A stretch of DNA of 64,000 bases from Haemaphysalis longicornis (taxonomy: Eukaryota > Arthropoda > Arachnida > Ixodida > Ixodidae), in assembly GCA_013339765.2 (NCBI GenBank), contig JABSTR010000943.1, positions 36,001 through 100,000 of the forward strand, written 5' to 3'. How positions within the stretch are numbered: position 1 is the stretch's first letter; every line of letters begins with the position of its first letter. Positions 10,833 through 21,989 of the stretch are shown piece by piece. Below the pieces are notes generated by a model. It had not been told where the DNA came from and did not search any database. It saw only the letters and a program-made list of their open reading frames with translations. A program made the translations under genes and the position numbers.

Positions 10833-11734
10833 CCACGTACAATTTTTCTCTGTCCTCTCTCTCTTTTTAATGCTTCTCCACTCTAACACCCCACCCCCAC
10901 CTATAAAATTACACCATTTTCCCGTAGGGAAGCCCTGAGTAGTATGCGAAACAGCCATGGGTCAACGCAATTTCCCATTTCGTAGATCCGGTAAGTGAAA
11001 AGTGGGTAGTTATAATAGAAACAAATAGTAAATATAACGGTAGCTACGTATCTCAACCTCAGGGAAACGACGAACTGAAAACTAACGGGGCACTTGATTC
11101 GACCCCATGCCTGCTTCGCATATTACTAAGGGTTGCCCTACGGGAAGATGGTGTATTTTTTTACTTATCACTCCTATAGAGTGGCAGAAAATTAGCTGTC
11201 TTTTAAATCGCAAGGGACAAACCATGAAGGACATGTATACATTCCCGTAGCGAGCCCAAAAGGGCGAGCGTGCAGGCGGAAACAGTAAACTGAATGCTGT
11301 TTAGTAGTTCTGCGACGCCACGCATAAAGCTTCGGTCTTTAATATTGGATAATTGAAGTTCAGGCTCACCGCTTTGCACGCTTTTGTAGATGGCAGACGC
11401 CTTCCCGCAGCAGACGACCTGGAGGTGCGTTCAGTTCACCTCCGCCTGAAACAGTAGTTCGCATAGGCATGACAATCGAAATACCTGGAACGGGCTGGTG
11501 CAATGGGTTTCGGGGCGATAAAGCAGGTAGAGTCGGTTGTACAGGAGGCTATGGCTGGGAACGCCGGGAAACGCTGCGCCATCTACGGTGTGCTCAGTGA
11601 GTGAAACCCTCCACATCACCCGCCCCCCCGCCCCCCGCCAGCGTGGCCTCCTCCGCGTTGTGAGTTGCTGTCCCTCACGCTACGAAGAACCGTTGCCTGG
11701 TAGAGCTAGAAAGGTTTTCTTAAAAAACAGAAAA
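10833..11734. other. Unassigned region
   Basis: No gene motif is seen. There is a C-rich patch near 11622-11640. Confidence 0.4.
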
Positions 11735-12285
11735 ACATAAAAAGGTTAAAAAAATGGCAGCGGCTAGCTCACCTAACCGTGGGAAAGCAAAGCATACGCT
11801 TGGCCTTTTCTGCTTGAATATTGGTTTCACTTGTTTGTCTTTTAATGTAGCTGTATTGCCGACCACGGCTCAAAGCCGTTCGCTGCCGTGCAACGCTCAC
11901 GGGAGGAGGCCCGGTGAACGCGGCGATCGCGGGGGCGAACGTAGCAAAGGCATTCACGGCGAACGCGCCGTTCCTTCTCGCCGTGCGCCAGACGAGTCAT
12001 GTAGCCCGGGACGACCCAGCGGAGCATGCATCTGGGGCGGGGGGGTAGGCGGCTTCCGATCAGCTGAATCAGCCGCTATAATGGTGCGGCCGCCGCTCAT
12101 ATGTACTGAACTATTGAACACGAGGCCTTATGGGCAGCGCCGAAAGCGCGCCCGGCGATTCACGCAATCCGCTAGGGTAGGGGGGAGGGGTGTCGCCGGG
12201 GCTGTGTCTCCGGTGAAAGGTTAACTTCAGCATCCTCCGCGAAACCGTTGGACCAAGTAGTAAAGCTCTGCGTTCAAATAATCTG
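11735..12285 (+). mobile_element. LTR retroelement fragment, copy C (gag region)
   Basis: This aligns with the reverse complement of 43795-44275. Landmarks in order are GCTAGCTCACCTAACC, AAGCAAAGCATACGCTTGGC, 'gtagctgtattgccgaccac', 'ccgtgcaacgctcac' and 'gtgtctccggt'. It is therefore a plus-strand piece of the family whose better copy lies at 41.5-45.5 kb. Frames are open for 156 codons at 11754-12224, but the middle is GC-rich low-complexity sequence and I assign no protein function. No LTR is attached. Confidence 0.6.
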
Positions 12286-12800
12286 ACACTATCAAACATA
12301 TGCATCTGGTACATCTCCTGAAAAAACCAATGACTAAACGATGAAAGTCCGAAAAACGACGTTGAATATACGAAATAAAAATGGCGAAACTGATATCCAT
12401 GTAATGCACTGCATTTCCACAAAAATGCAGATTTAACGGTAGTTGTAGTTTTAATAGATATAATAGCATAAATGGAGATACTTGGTTGGACGGACTTTTT
12501 AAAAACCAAGAAAAGGAGGAAAAGAGAAAAAGAAATTTTTAGCAACAATAGCCTGACAAAATCAGAAATTTGCATGTGGTACAAATCCCGCCAAACTGAA
12601 GATGAAATAAGGAAGTTCGCAATAGAACGCTCGAAATACGAAGAAAAATATCGGAAACGTACAAATGCTGCAATAACTTTTGTATTTTTAGGACAAAACA
12701 AAATTAGCAAATAAAGAGCACTTATAATTATAGCGGTATAAATGTACACGATTGGGGAAAGAAACAAAAAAAATTCAAGACTAAAAACCACAACGCCTTT
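12270..12800. repeat. Diverged tandem duplication, period about 270 bp
   Basis: The block at 12280 (TCTGACACTATCAAACATAT, then GCATCTGGTACATCTCC) recurs at 12550 (CCTGACAAAATCAGAAATTT, then GCATGTGGTACAAATCC). Weaker similarity continues for about 200 bases in each unit. The unit is AT-rich. The frame across the second unit (12472-12714) is open but is rich in Lys and Glu from A-rich codons, so it may be chance. Confidence 0.4.
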
Positions 12801-13726
12801 TGCTACACATACCCATGTTTTAGTGTAAAGGACTCACACTCTGACAAGCGGCGTAGGAATGTTAAACAACGATAGAGAATTCTCTGAATTGCAGCAGGTT
12901 TTTTTTCTCAGGAATCCAACCCCTGACGTAAAAGCAGACAGCGAAAGCCTTAAGTACGAACGAGTAAACACAATCTTCGACGATTTATAAAGGTTAAAAG
13001 ACTAGAAAAGCCACACACCTAATGTTGTCAGATGGGCTTATATGCGCATTGAAACAAATGTAATGATATTGGCATGGCTCCGAAAGTGTTTAGATAGAGA
13101 TGGGGCGCTATTTTTCGACTCTTGTCTTTTATTTCGTGCAAATGTGATATGACAAAATTTTCGAGCAAAACACACGCCTTCCTTTAAAGTGACAGGCGCC
13201 CATCTGGGAGAAAAGTTCATGCCAGAAGAAAGGTGAAAAATCACCAGTCTTCAACGAATATAAGGCTTCGTCTCTCATTGATTCTTAAGAAACCTTTATC
13301 CCCCAACTCGGTGTATATACTGCGGTCAAAACGTGGTAAGATCAAAATGGAAACCGCTCGACTGTCGTTCTATTTGGTCTTGGCTGCAGTCTTGCCATTG
13401 GGAGTGTTGTAAGCATGGTTTGATTCGTTGTAGAAAAAAACTACCCAACCATTTGTGCATGCACTAGAATACATCAGTTGTGTCCTTTGTGCTACATATG
13501 TTGTCTTGCGTATGGTCTGAAGGATTTAACGCAAGTACCCTTAAAAGCAATTATCTGTATAGTTGCGTGACTCGGGCACCTAAACGCAACATAAAAGTCT
13601 ACCCTGTATAAAAGTTACAGAAATAAAGTGAGCAGAAACAAGCAGCAGAAGTTCGGAACTGTAACCTTCTTTTTCTGTTCTCTCTTCGTCCGTTCGTGTA
13701 TAATATTTTGTGCCGATACCCCCTTA
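12801..13726. other. Unassigned AT-rich region
   Basis: No gene or repeat is recognised on either strand. Confidence 0.4.
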
Positions 13727-14065
13727 TGCCTAACCCAAAGGATCGAGTACCCATTTCCGGAAAATAAAGTGCCTACAACAGTTTCTAATGGTGTTCCCCT
13801 TTTGCGTCCTCAACCTACAGGCCCGGGGGACCTTGCCTCGTTCAGGAAAAACATCAGTAATATGGCCCAGCAACCAAGGGCTCCTGAGTGTCTGAACTGC
13901 CCTCACCGAGACTACGTCCCCAACTTGTAAACCGCGGATTGGACGCACGTAACGATTATCAACGCACCTTAGCTCATGGATGTATGCCCTTCTCCAGCGA
14001 TTCCACAGGTGGTCCAAGAGCTTTTGCCGGCACCGACGCTTGTTAATTTTGATTCCCGCGTGTCA
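13727..14065 (-). pseudogene. BEL/Pao-type integrase C-terminal (DUF5641-like) fragment
   Basis: On the minus strand the frame reads RQKLLDHLWNRWRRAYIHEL, then LQVGDVVSVRAVQ, WLLGHITDVFPERGKVPRAC and a final L of the fold. The order W-x-x-W-x-x-E/A-Y-L ... G-D-V-V ... W-x-L-G-x-I-x-x-V-x-P-G-x-D-G-x-V-R matches the DUF5641 domain that ends BEL/Pao pol proteins. The catalytic integrase core, RT and LTRs are not found nearby. A stop interrupts the frame upstream of RQKLL. Confidence 0.7.
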
Positions 14066-16015
14066 CCCTGTTGATGCAGAAGTCGGGCTCATTGCCTGGC
14101 TCAAGTGGGCTCAGCAAAGGAAGTTTCAACAAAAAAGAGCACAGGGCATATAAGCGAGGATTTTGTCGCACTTGAGTTCACCTAATTCGGAGGCTTTTAT
14201 TTGATGCTACCTTCTACTTCCGTGAGAAGGATGGTCTTCCGTGAGGGCTTTTTTGGACGGTTGTCTTAACGGAGCTAATCAGCCCTGTTTATAAAACAGC
14301 GCTTTGAGGTTCATGTGAGCGAAGCCAATTGGTCAGTAGGTCGAACGTTAAACAGAATGATCGCACGATTAGTCGAAGTTGAAACGATCGCGCTCTGTGT
14401 TTGAATGATTTGTAGGCGCATTGCTTAAGTCAATTAACCGTGTCATTAGTTTTTTACGAGGATTTATAGCAGGGTTACTTATCAAAGCTTTGGATCTCTG
14501 CTAGATAGCCCATTTTTCGCCGTATCTTTGCGCTCACAAGAGTTGGTCATCGACAAAAAATGACTTTCTCGTACCCTTTTCGAATGTGGTTTTATTACCG
14601 TGGAGCGTAATTTTAGTGAACGTGTACAAACACTAATCCTCCGGAGCTACGCGACGTTTTTCGCATTTAGGGGACCAATGACTATAGTTGAAATATTATG
14701 GGAGAAAAAAGCCTACAGCCCTTATGGTGAAGATGGATGACCAGTGAAGCTGTATTGGGTAACTACTACAGGGAGCTTTGTATGGTGAATTACTTCATTG
14801 TTTGAATAACTACCCCCGCATACAACGTCGTTATAAATAATTTTATTTTTTGCCTCGTTTATTTTGGTTTTCGGATGGACTAGATACAACAAAAGTGGCA
14901 GGTGATTTCTTTATTCATATTTCCTTCGTACGTGGCCATGTATTGACAGCAGACGGCAATTCTGTGACGGTTATGTCTTCCCATTACTATACAGGACAAA
15001 TAACTTAAACTTGGAATAATGACAGAGCCATCTGTTCGCACAAGCTCAGTTTACTTTTCTTCTAGGATACCTACATTAGATTAAGAGCTACGAAGCAGTT
15101 ATTCTTGCTCTGGCGCAGGCAGTATCTTCTTCGCGGCGTCCGATACACGCACACAATGTTTGTAAAAACAAGTTTGCCAAAGAGCCTCACGATTACTGTG
15201 TGCAGCGGAAGAAGTAATGATGTGGCCAGAAATTCCAAAATAGTTAGACAGCAGCCATATTGACAAGGTAATAGTTTAAATTTCGTTGTGTAGTTGTATT
15301 ACCTCCGCCAGAAGCTTGGGATGGAAGAACAGCTAAGATACCATGAATGTGGTCGACGTGCCCAGCATTTTATACATACCGTTTTTAAAGCTTATTTGGT
15401 CACCATAAGGCAACCCACTACTTCACCTTTCACTTGGCGTTTACATACCCAGCATCATATTGTGTTTAGTTAGCTCGGCCGATATGAGCTGCCTGGCTAA
15501 AATGGCAGACATTAATTAAATAGTTTTGTTTTTCAATCTATGCACATACCCCACGGCCTATCAGGCATTATACGGGTTGCAGTACAAAGCAAGTACATAA
15601 ACAACTCTAGATACAAGTTAACACGAAACGATCGAGATGAATAAAAGGAATGTTCGCACAAATAGAGACACCAGTTGTATTCAAAGAGTGGGAAAAAACA
15701 TTACGACACGTTGATAAAAAAAGACGTATTAACAACAGCACGTTGGTACAAGCAAAAACGTGCTTTTGCGCGAACGACGAAATACAAAATATTTGTAACC
15801 AAGAACACAAAGCAAGCAAATGTTAACATAGCGAGGCGATTTTTAGCCGATCAGCTACTTCTTGAACAGTTGGACTTTGGTCGCAATCATCAAAAAAGAA
15901 GACAGGAGTTGGGTCTACTCTACTGATGTTTAGGGATGGATGAATTGAAGGTTAATTTAGTACAGCAATAAAGCATGGCAACCTTTCGCAAACGCTCTAT
16001 GCCGGCTTAGATACA
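14066..16015. other. Unassigned AT-rich region
   Basis: No gene motif is seen. An open frame at 15675-15926 (plus) is Lys-rich and has no recognisable domain. Confidence 0.4.
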
Positions 16016-16019
16016 GCTT

Positions 16020-16940
16020 GATGCCTTGAATAACGTTTTCTAAAGTGAAGTGTCGAGGTGATATCTTTTACACAAAACGCATATGAGCGAGTTCTTCCAA
16101 CGCAATGATAGGTGCGGAAGTGTAAGCAAATGTTTTATGAATGTAATGCTGTATGAGCGGAAGTAGGTCGTAAAAATAGCACGGGCTGCTCTCTTTTGTA
16201 AAGCTTCATAACATATATAAAAATGGTTAAAAATGAAATGCAGCCATACTGAGGCAGCGTGTTCGAGCTTAGTATGGAATAACGAGCTATATAAATGTCT
16301 TTTAATGAATACTGAAGTTTTCGAACACTTTCGTTCGATATACACCCATATGTGAATATCATTCGCCGTGACAGTAGTGAACTTCGCGCTACGTAACAAG
16401 TTTGATGTGAGAGCGACGCTAAGATATTTATACAGGCTTAAAAATATCAAAGGGAAAGTGTAAATACCACAAGAATGGCAAGAAGACTTACGGCGAGAAA
16501 CGCCCATTGTTGCACTTAGTCAAATTAAGGTTGATTTTTAATTGCCAGGAAAGTTGGAAACAGAGTTCACGTCTTCTTGCAGTTCCAAAACATCTTTAGG
16601 ATTTTTATGTCCCGCCTTGTTCCGCAACCATCGCCAAAACGTTTTTTTAGCATTGTACAGTTAGAGGCACATCTTTAACAAAAATAAGAAACAGATGAGG
16701 GCTATTATTAATCCTTGGTAACTCTGGGGGTTGCACAAAATATTGAAGAGTTACGGCCGTTAAATTAGCGTATCGAAAGCGGTTAGCCCGAAAACAATTA
16801 TTCGACACAATTTACATTATCGCCAATGATAAGGCAATTTAAGTTATACAAAAGCAATTGGTGAGGCAGTTCGTCAAATGCTTTGAACAAATCCAAAGCT
16901 GTGCACTCAGCTTCCGATGACCGCTATTGTACTAAACAAA
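16020..16940 (-). pseudogene. Old LINE reverse transcriptase, minus strand
   Basis: Near 16830-16895 the minus strand reads ALDLFKAFDELPHQLLLYNL, the first catalytic block of LINE RTs (F-x-K-A-F-D). Later FLIFVKDVPLTV matches the F-L-x-Y-I-N-D-L block, and the 155-codon frame 16040-16507 reads YKYLSVALTSNL, FHTKLEHAASVWLHF and LQKRAARAIFTTYF, the thumb and post-RT part. The YADD block has decayed beyond recognition. Many stops and shifts mark it as ancient. The sequence that should encode the RT N-terminus stops near 16940, close to the MITE at 16964. Confidence 0.72.
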
Positions 16941-16963
16941 TATCGTTTTGCAGATGCTAACTA

Positions 16964-17534
16964 TAGTAAAATCCACGTTCATTCGGATTTCACGGGACCG
17001 GAACCGAATGTTGGAAGTGAACTAAGTGTCTGATTATCGCGATTAGGTCATAAGCACTAAAAAGTGCTTCAGAATAGCAAAACCTTTATTTGTTTAAAGA
17101 TCAGGGATTGTCGACAACCCAGGCGACCACAAATCTTGGGTGCGCCTGAGTTGTTGGCTAGACTCATGCCACAGCGAAGGCCATTCTGCCCTTCACTTGG
17201 TGGCAAGAGGGTTCCCCTTGAATTTTTTGTGCTTCCAAGATGTATACAAGCGCGTTGTATCCCTTTCCGAAATTTGAAGTTAATATAGTGCGGCCTAAAA
17301 ATTGGCTTAGATTAGCGCCGAATTAGCAAAAACATGGCCGCAGAGCGGAGGAATGCGCGTCTGTTTCCTACCTCAACTCGCGAGGACAACAAATTAACCG
17401 GCTTGCTTACACCTCTTCACAAGGTATTCACACTTTTAAGCGATGGAACAATGCAGAATTCTGACGCGACCAATGCAGCGTCCGAATTACCGAAATTCTA
17501 CATTAACGGGGGGCCGAATTACGGGGTTTTACTG
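16964..17534. mobile_element. pogo/Tigger-like MITE, 571 bp
   Basis: The left end TAGTAAAATCCACGTTCATT and the right end (reverse complement) CAGTAAAACCCCGTAATTCG form an imperfect inverted repeat. TA lies on each side (16962-16963 and 17535-17536). CAGTA-type ends with a TA duplication are typical of pogo/Tigger elements of the Tc1/mariner superfamily. No transposase is encoded; open frames inside, such as the one starting at 17334, have no motif. Confidence 0.6.
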
Positions 17535-17629
17535 TAAATGAGGCTCCGCAAAAAAAAAAGCTTTTTCTAAATAATGCTGGACCGGGGTATATCAAAAGAT
17601 TAAGATAATTGGCGGACGTATTATAATAT

Positions 17630-17705
17630 GACGTGTTAGTGGGTATTTTCAATAGTAGGTATTTATTTAGTAGGTATTTAATTAGTAGGTATTTCATTAT
17701 TACGA
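17630..17705. repeat. Short tandem repeat TAGTAGGTATTT(A/C)ATT
   Basis: Four degenerate copies of a 14-17 bp unit built on TAGTAGGTATTT lie end to end. Confidence 0.7.
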
Positions 17706-17940
17706 CATTGTCCATTCAAGTACCTGCAAACCGAAACAACTATTTAAACTTACCCTTTTGCGTGCCTTTTTCTAAATACCCGTAACCCAATCACCGAACT
17801 GACTTAATTGCGAATGCCAGTAATAATTTGTTTTACCAGCAGAGCAGGACAAAGGAGAGCACCCGTACAAAGAAATATTTTATTACAGCGAAGCAATCTC
17901 GCATATTGCCAATTTTTCTTGTCCGCCGTTAAAAATACAA

Positions 17941-18292
17941 GAAAATGCTGAGCGCGGGCACGTAAGCACGTGCCTCGTGGTGACCTCGCAGCGTCCACCG
18001 GCGCATGTTCGTAAAGCAAGCATGTCCCACTTAGGAAGATCGGCCACGACTGCGGCAACTGCCCGGCAGGTACAAACTGAGAAAATGCCAAGCGCTCATG
18101 CGCGCATGCTTCTCGGCAAACCACTCAGAGTCCCCGTAGACGTTTCTTAAGGACAAGCATACCCACCTAGGTGGATTCGCCAAGACTAGCAAACAAAACT
18201 CCAGCTGTCGCCGTAATCGGGGCAACACATGCTCAGAACAAAGAATCCAGCGTTCGCCATAATCTTCGCAACACTTGATCGGAACGAGAAAG
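17941..18292. repeat. Nested diverged tandem duplications (140 bp and 46 bp)
   Basis: GAAAATGCTGAGCG at 17941 and GAAAATGCCAAGCG at 18081 start two units about 140 bp long that stay alignable through 'aagcatgtcccac'/'aagcatacccac'. Within the following stretch CCAGCTGTCGCCGTAATC (18201) and CCAGCGTTCGCCATAATC (18247) start two 46-bp units. Confidence 0.5.
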
Positions 18293-20980
18293 ATACGTCA
18301 TAGCGTACCTACATCAAAGGTGATGTTCAAGGGTCAATCAAGTCCAAAAAACTGAAGGAAGCTCACACTTATAGCAACAATGATGGAGTATGGTTGTTGT
18401 GGCGCCGAACAAGAAGCAAATTGACGGCAACAGTCAAAACCGTCGTGGTTGTCGTGAAGGTTGTGTACAGCTTCGCTACTTTGAAGTCTCACGCGTTAGT
18501 GTGAGTTGCCATCATTTATTTATCCCAGTACCATTATTTCCAATTTCTGTAAAGTACTGTTAGTTCTTTTCACCTCAAAACGTAAACCTCAAGGTAAGAT
18601 ATTTGAAATGCTGGTAAATATTTGATGTTAAAATTAAAAATGTAGGGCAGGAAGGTATGACAAAGGTGAAGATTTGATAATTATGTTTAGTCACTCATTT
18701 ACAGCTGATAGTAAGCCCCAATAAAACAAGACTTGCAATCAAGAGCATTCCAATAGCGAGAACCTTGAAGTCCTAAAATACTGGCCACGAAGTGCAAGGA
18801 ACAACAATTTAGGTGAACCTTAGCTTTTCCCAGGGCACCCTAGAAATCCCAAAGAATTTTTCTCACAGTCCAGTAACTTTGGGGTATTGGTAACAAATGG
18901 TTTTCCGTAAGTGTGGATGATAACGTATGCCAAAGGAATGAAAAAAAAGGTTTGTGTTATAATGTATACCCTCCAAACATAACAGCGATGACATACTGGA
19001 TTACAAATCACTGCATGTGGTATCATCATTCCCAGGAACTGTGCTGACAAAGTTTGCGAGCACAAAGAAATTACATAATCATAAATCCCCAAATCATAGA
19101 AATTGCAGATACCTTAATATTGCACGATATACCAGACTCCAAAGCAGTTCCACAAACGGATAAATAATTACACCTGTTGAGGTCCTGCGGGGGAGTTGCT
19201 TTGGTTGTTGAAACAATGAATTTTGTTATTTTGGCGAAATTGACTGACAATGAAAATGTATGAACTTGAATCAGTCATCATGAGTTCACTGCCTTTGTAG
19301 GTATTGTCTGTCTGCCCATTTTCATCGAAAAGAGCGTTATAAACTATTCAGCTTTAAATGCAGCTTTTCACTCCCAACACAATAGTCGTGTTTGTGGGTA
19401 CTGCAAAATATTATCGTGTGTTTAGAACACTATTCGGGTTCGACGGCCACGGGGCACAGGTCCTTACTTGGAGTGATGCTTAAAGCACTACCGGTATTAC
19501 TTAAAACCTAAGCACTGAAAGCATACTAGACTTATTATTTGCAGTAAATTATGAAGATAGTACTATGGTCCGTGTTTGTGATGGCATTCGTGATAGTAAG
19601 CTTGTTTTAATTATGGCCTATTTCTGTACTGTCAAAGTGGGTCGCCTTAGTAAAAGTGTTGAACTTTTCGGTGCTTATAGGCCATCGGACGCCGGTGTCC
19701 GATGATTTCAAACGTCCCGCAAAAGCTAAAAACGGCGTCTGTTGGACAAGTAACGCCATCTGGCGTATTTATTACAAGTCATTTTTCGATTTTATTATGT
19801 TTTGTTGATATTTCACCTGCAGAGACCGCGCCAAGAGTGAAATTTGAACCCGCGGTAGTGGTGAGTTATGTGAAAACGGCGTCCCGCTGTATTTATAAAC
19901 AAATCGGCCTTCCTATCTCACGACTGCGGCTTTATATTGATATGTAGGGTCTGGACAACGTACGGTAGGGATATTTTGCCAAATGCGCCGCGTCATATCG
20001 CGTTATTACCTTTAATGATAGCCTGGCACTTGTGCCAGGTTACCGCTACGGAGCGATGCGCGACCCTTCTCAAGAGCGTTGGATTTTTTTTCTATTTTTT
20101 TACCACTAAGGTAAAAAAAAATTTGAGTCGGAACACAAAAAAGTGTGCTTGGATGCATGACCGACTTGCACTCGAGTGGGTTCGAGGAGTGGCACAGCCG
20201 TCAGTTCCGCTAGTTTGACGGCCCTCCAAAATACAAAACTTGGTGTACAGCGTTGATAATACATTGAATCAAAGCCAAGAATTGTTGGAACAATTTGCAT
20301 ATCCTAGAATTCCTAAAATAATTTTTAGGCTCATTACAATCGCCTATATACGTCGCGTGTATACTTCTTTGTGCATTTTTTTCTGATAACTTGACTAATA
20401 AACTGCAAGTAATTGTACCTTTCACAAAACCGCAGGTATGTGTCTGTAAGAGCAATCTATAAGCTACAATTACATGCATTGCGATGCTAAATGTGCCCAC
20501 TAGCTCAAGAGCAAAAAAACGTTTTGTGGGACAACTCAAAATCGGCCGTTTTACCGCCGTAACGAAAGAGTCAAGGTGGAGCTCCTATATATTCACTTTA
20601 CTGGTTCTTCAGTGATCTTGAGACGGGAGCGGATGTATGCTATTTGTCAAATGTATTTAAAATTATTTACAGTGCAATATGATAAAATTTTACCATTCAA
20701 AGATGCCGTAGTAACTCTCCATTACACACGTCGTAATACACACAAACAGTGCGGAAAGCAGGGCGGGGATATAAAAATTTCGTAACTGTCCTTTCGGAAA
20801 CAATGAAGAACACAATATCAAGCTCTGGAGATTTTTCTTTCAAAACAACACTTGGCTCCTTTATGAAAAACACGGCGCCAAAATGTAAGGATGCCTGTCC
20901 CGAAAGAAGGGGCCTTATTCCTGTTTCAAGTGAACAACAGTGAGGTTACTTATTCTCAAAAAATTACTAATGGACTATTC
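18293..20980. other. Unassigned region with small hairpins
   Basis: No gene is recognised. Small perfect hairpins occur at about 19685-19702 (TCGGAC/GTCCGA) and 20022-20039 (CCTGGCAC/GTGCCAGG). Confidence 0.4.
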
Positions 20981-20983
20981 TGC

Positions 20984-21466
20984 TTGCTTCGGTCACACAT
21001 TCGGCAACAGTTTTGGGCGGATTGCGGACAAGTGCAGCACAGAGTTCCTCTTTATAGCGTGCATTAAGAAGCGTCACTTCTTTTCATCCTCCATGCAAGG
21101 GTCAGCACGCCTGAAGAGCCTCTTCATCTCTTCGGCCAACACAACAACGCTTTCGTTAGGGTTTTGTGTCCGCGTCTCCAGCGAGACCTCGACCGGCTCT
21201 TTTCGCAATTGCGTTCTGAAATCGTTCCAAGACTCTAGGGAGCTGTTATGCTTTTCTAACCAGATTCGTGCCGACTCCTCAAGGTAGAAGAACAGTTGTC
21301 TCAGTGTCTCCCCGCCGTCCAATCGGTTGAACAGCCTGACCTGCTTGACTTGCTCCATCCAGTCGTCGGGGACCTCCGAAGGGGACCCATGGAATGACGG
21401 GGGTTCCCTGGATTGCTGAAGAACGAGGGCAGGATTAGAAGCTCTTGTCATGGAGCCTGTGTTCAT
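20984..21466 (-). pseudogene. Ty3/gypsy gag fragment
   Basis: The minus strand encodes, from ATG at 21466, SREPPSFHGSPSEVPDDWME, then LFNRLDGGETLRQLFFYLEE, ARIWLEKHNSSLESWNDFR and EEMKRLFRRADPCMEDEKK. This is the retrotransposon capsid (gag) pattern P-x-F-x-G ... D-W-x-E-Q ... A-x-x-W-F/L ... W-x-x-F. After a small frame change at about 21074 it goes on as EVTLLNARYKEELCAALVRN and PPKTVAE until a stop near 20984. The nucleocapsid zinc finger and pol are missing. It is preceded on the same strand by a PBS and LTR, so this is the 5' end of a gypsy element. Confidence 0.8.
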
Positions 21467-21597
21467 CGTAGTTTTTTCGCGACGACTTCTTTCTTCCCTT
21501 TATCCGAAAGCAGTCCAACGTATGGCTGAAGACTTGCTGTCGGAGGCTGACACGAGCTGGGCTTGCCTGTCGGCTTTACGAGGGTTTAGAGTATGCA

Positions 21598-21613
21598 CCC
21601 CGCACCTCCACCA
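21598..21613 (-). promoter_or_regulatory. Primer binding site, tRNA-Ala-like
   Basis: The plus strand CCCCGCACCTCCACCA ends in CCA and differs by one base from the 3' end of the usual eukaryotic tRNA-Ala (CCCCGCATCTCCACCA). On the minus strand it is TGGTGGAGGTGCGGGG, lying just after the LTR and about 130 nt before the gag ATG. Confidence 0.6.
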
Positions 21614-21980
21614 GATTTCACAATGCCAAAGACGGCGCGGTTTTTTTTAAGGAAAAACAAGTTTATTGGAGCGAACTTGTTCTCCCCTAACAACTCAGCG
21701 AATACAGAGGCGGCGAAGCAGCAGTCAACAAAGTGGCGTGTGCAGGCGAGTGTCGGCGAATCCAATGCCACGGCGTCTGCTCTACGGGGATTTATTTTTC
21801 GTCTTGGGTGTTTCTCGAACCTTCAAAGTAAGTCCAGAATACTGTAGATGAAAGAAGTTTATTCTAGGCTGCTGACGTTAGTTTGAAACGCTCTCGGTAT
21901 CAAAAAGATAACACGTGCGGCAGAAAAATGAAGAACGGTACATGTACTTCACTTGGCACGCAGATAACACAGATAACACA
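21614..21980 (-). repeat. 5' LTR of the gypsy element (outer limit uncertain)
   Basis: On the minus strand the sequence before the PBS contains CCAATAAACTTG, a polyadenylation signal, about 50 nt from the PBS, as in LTR R/U5 regions. The outer edge is not defined; a tandem 'agataacac' block at 21960-21981 may be near it. No partner LTR is in the window. Confidence 0.5.
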
Positions 21981-21989
21981 ACCCGGCGC

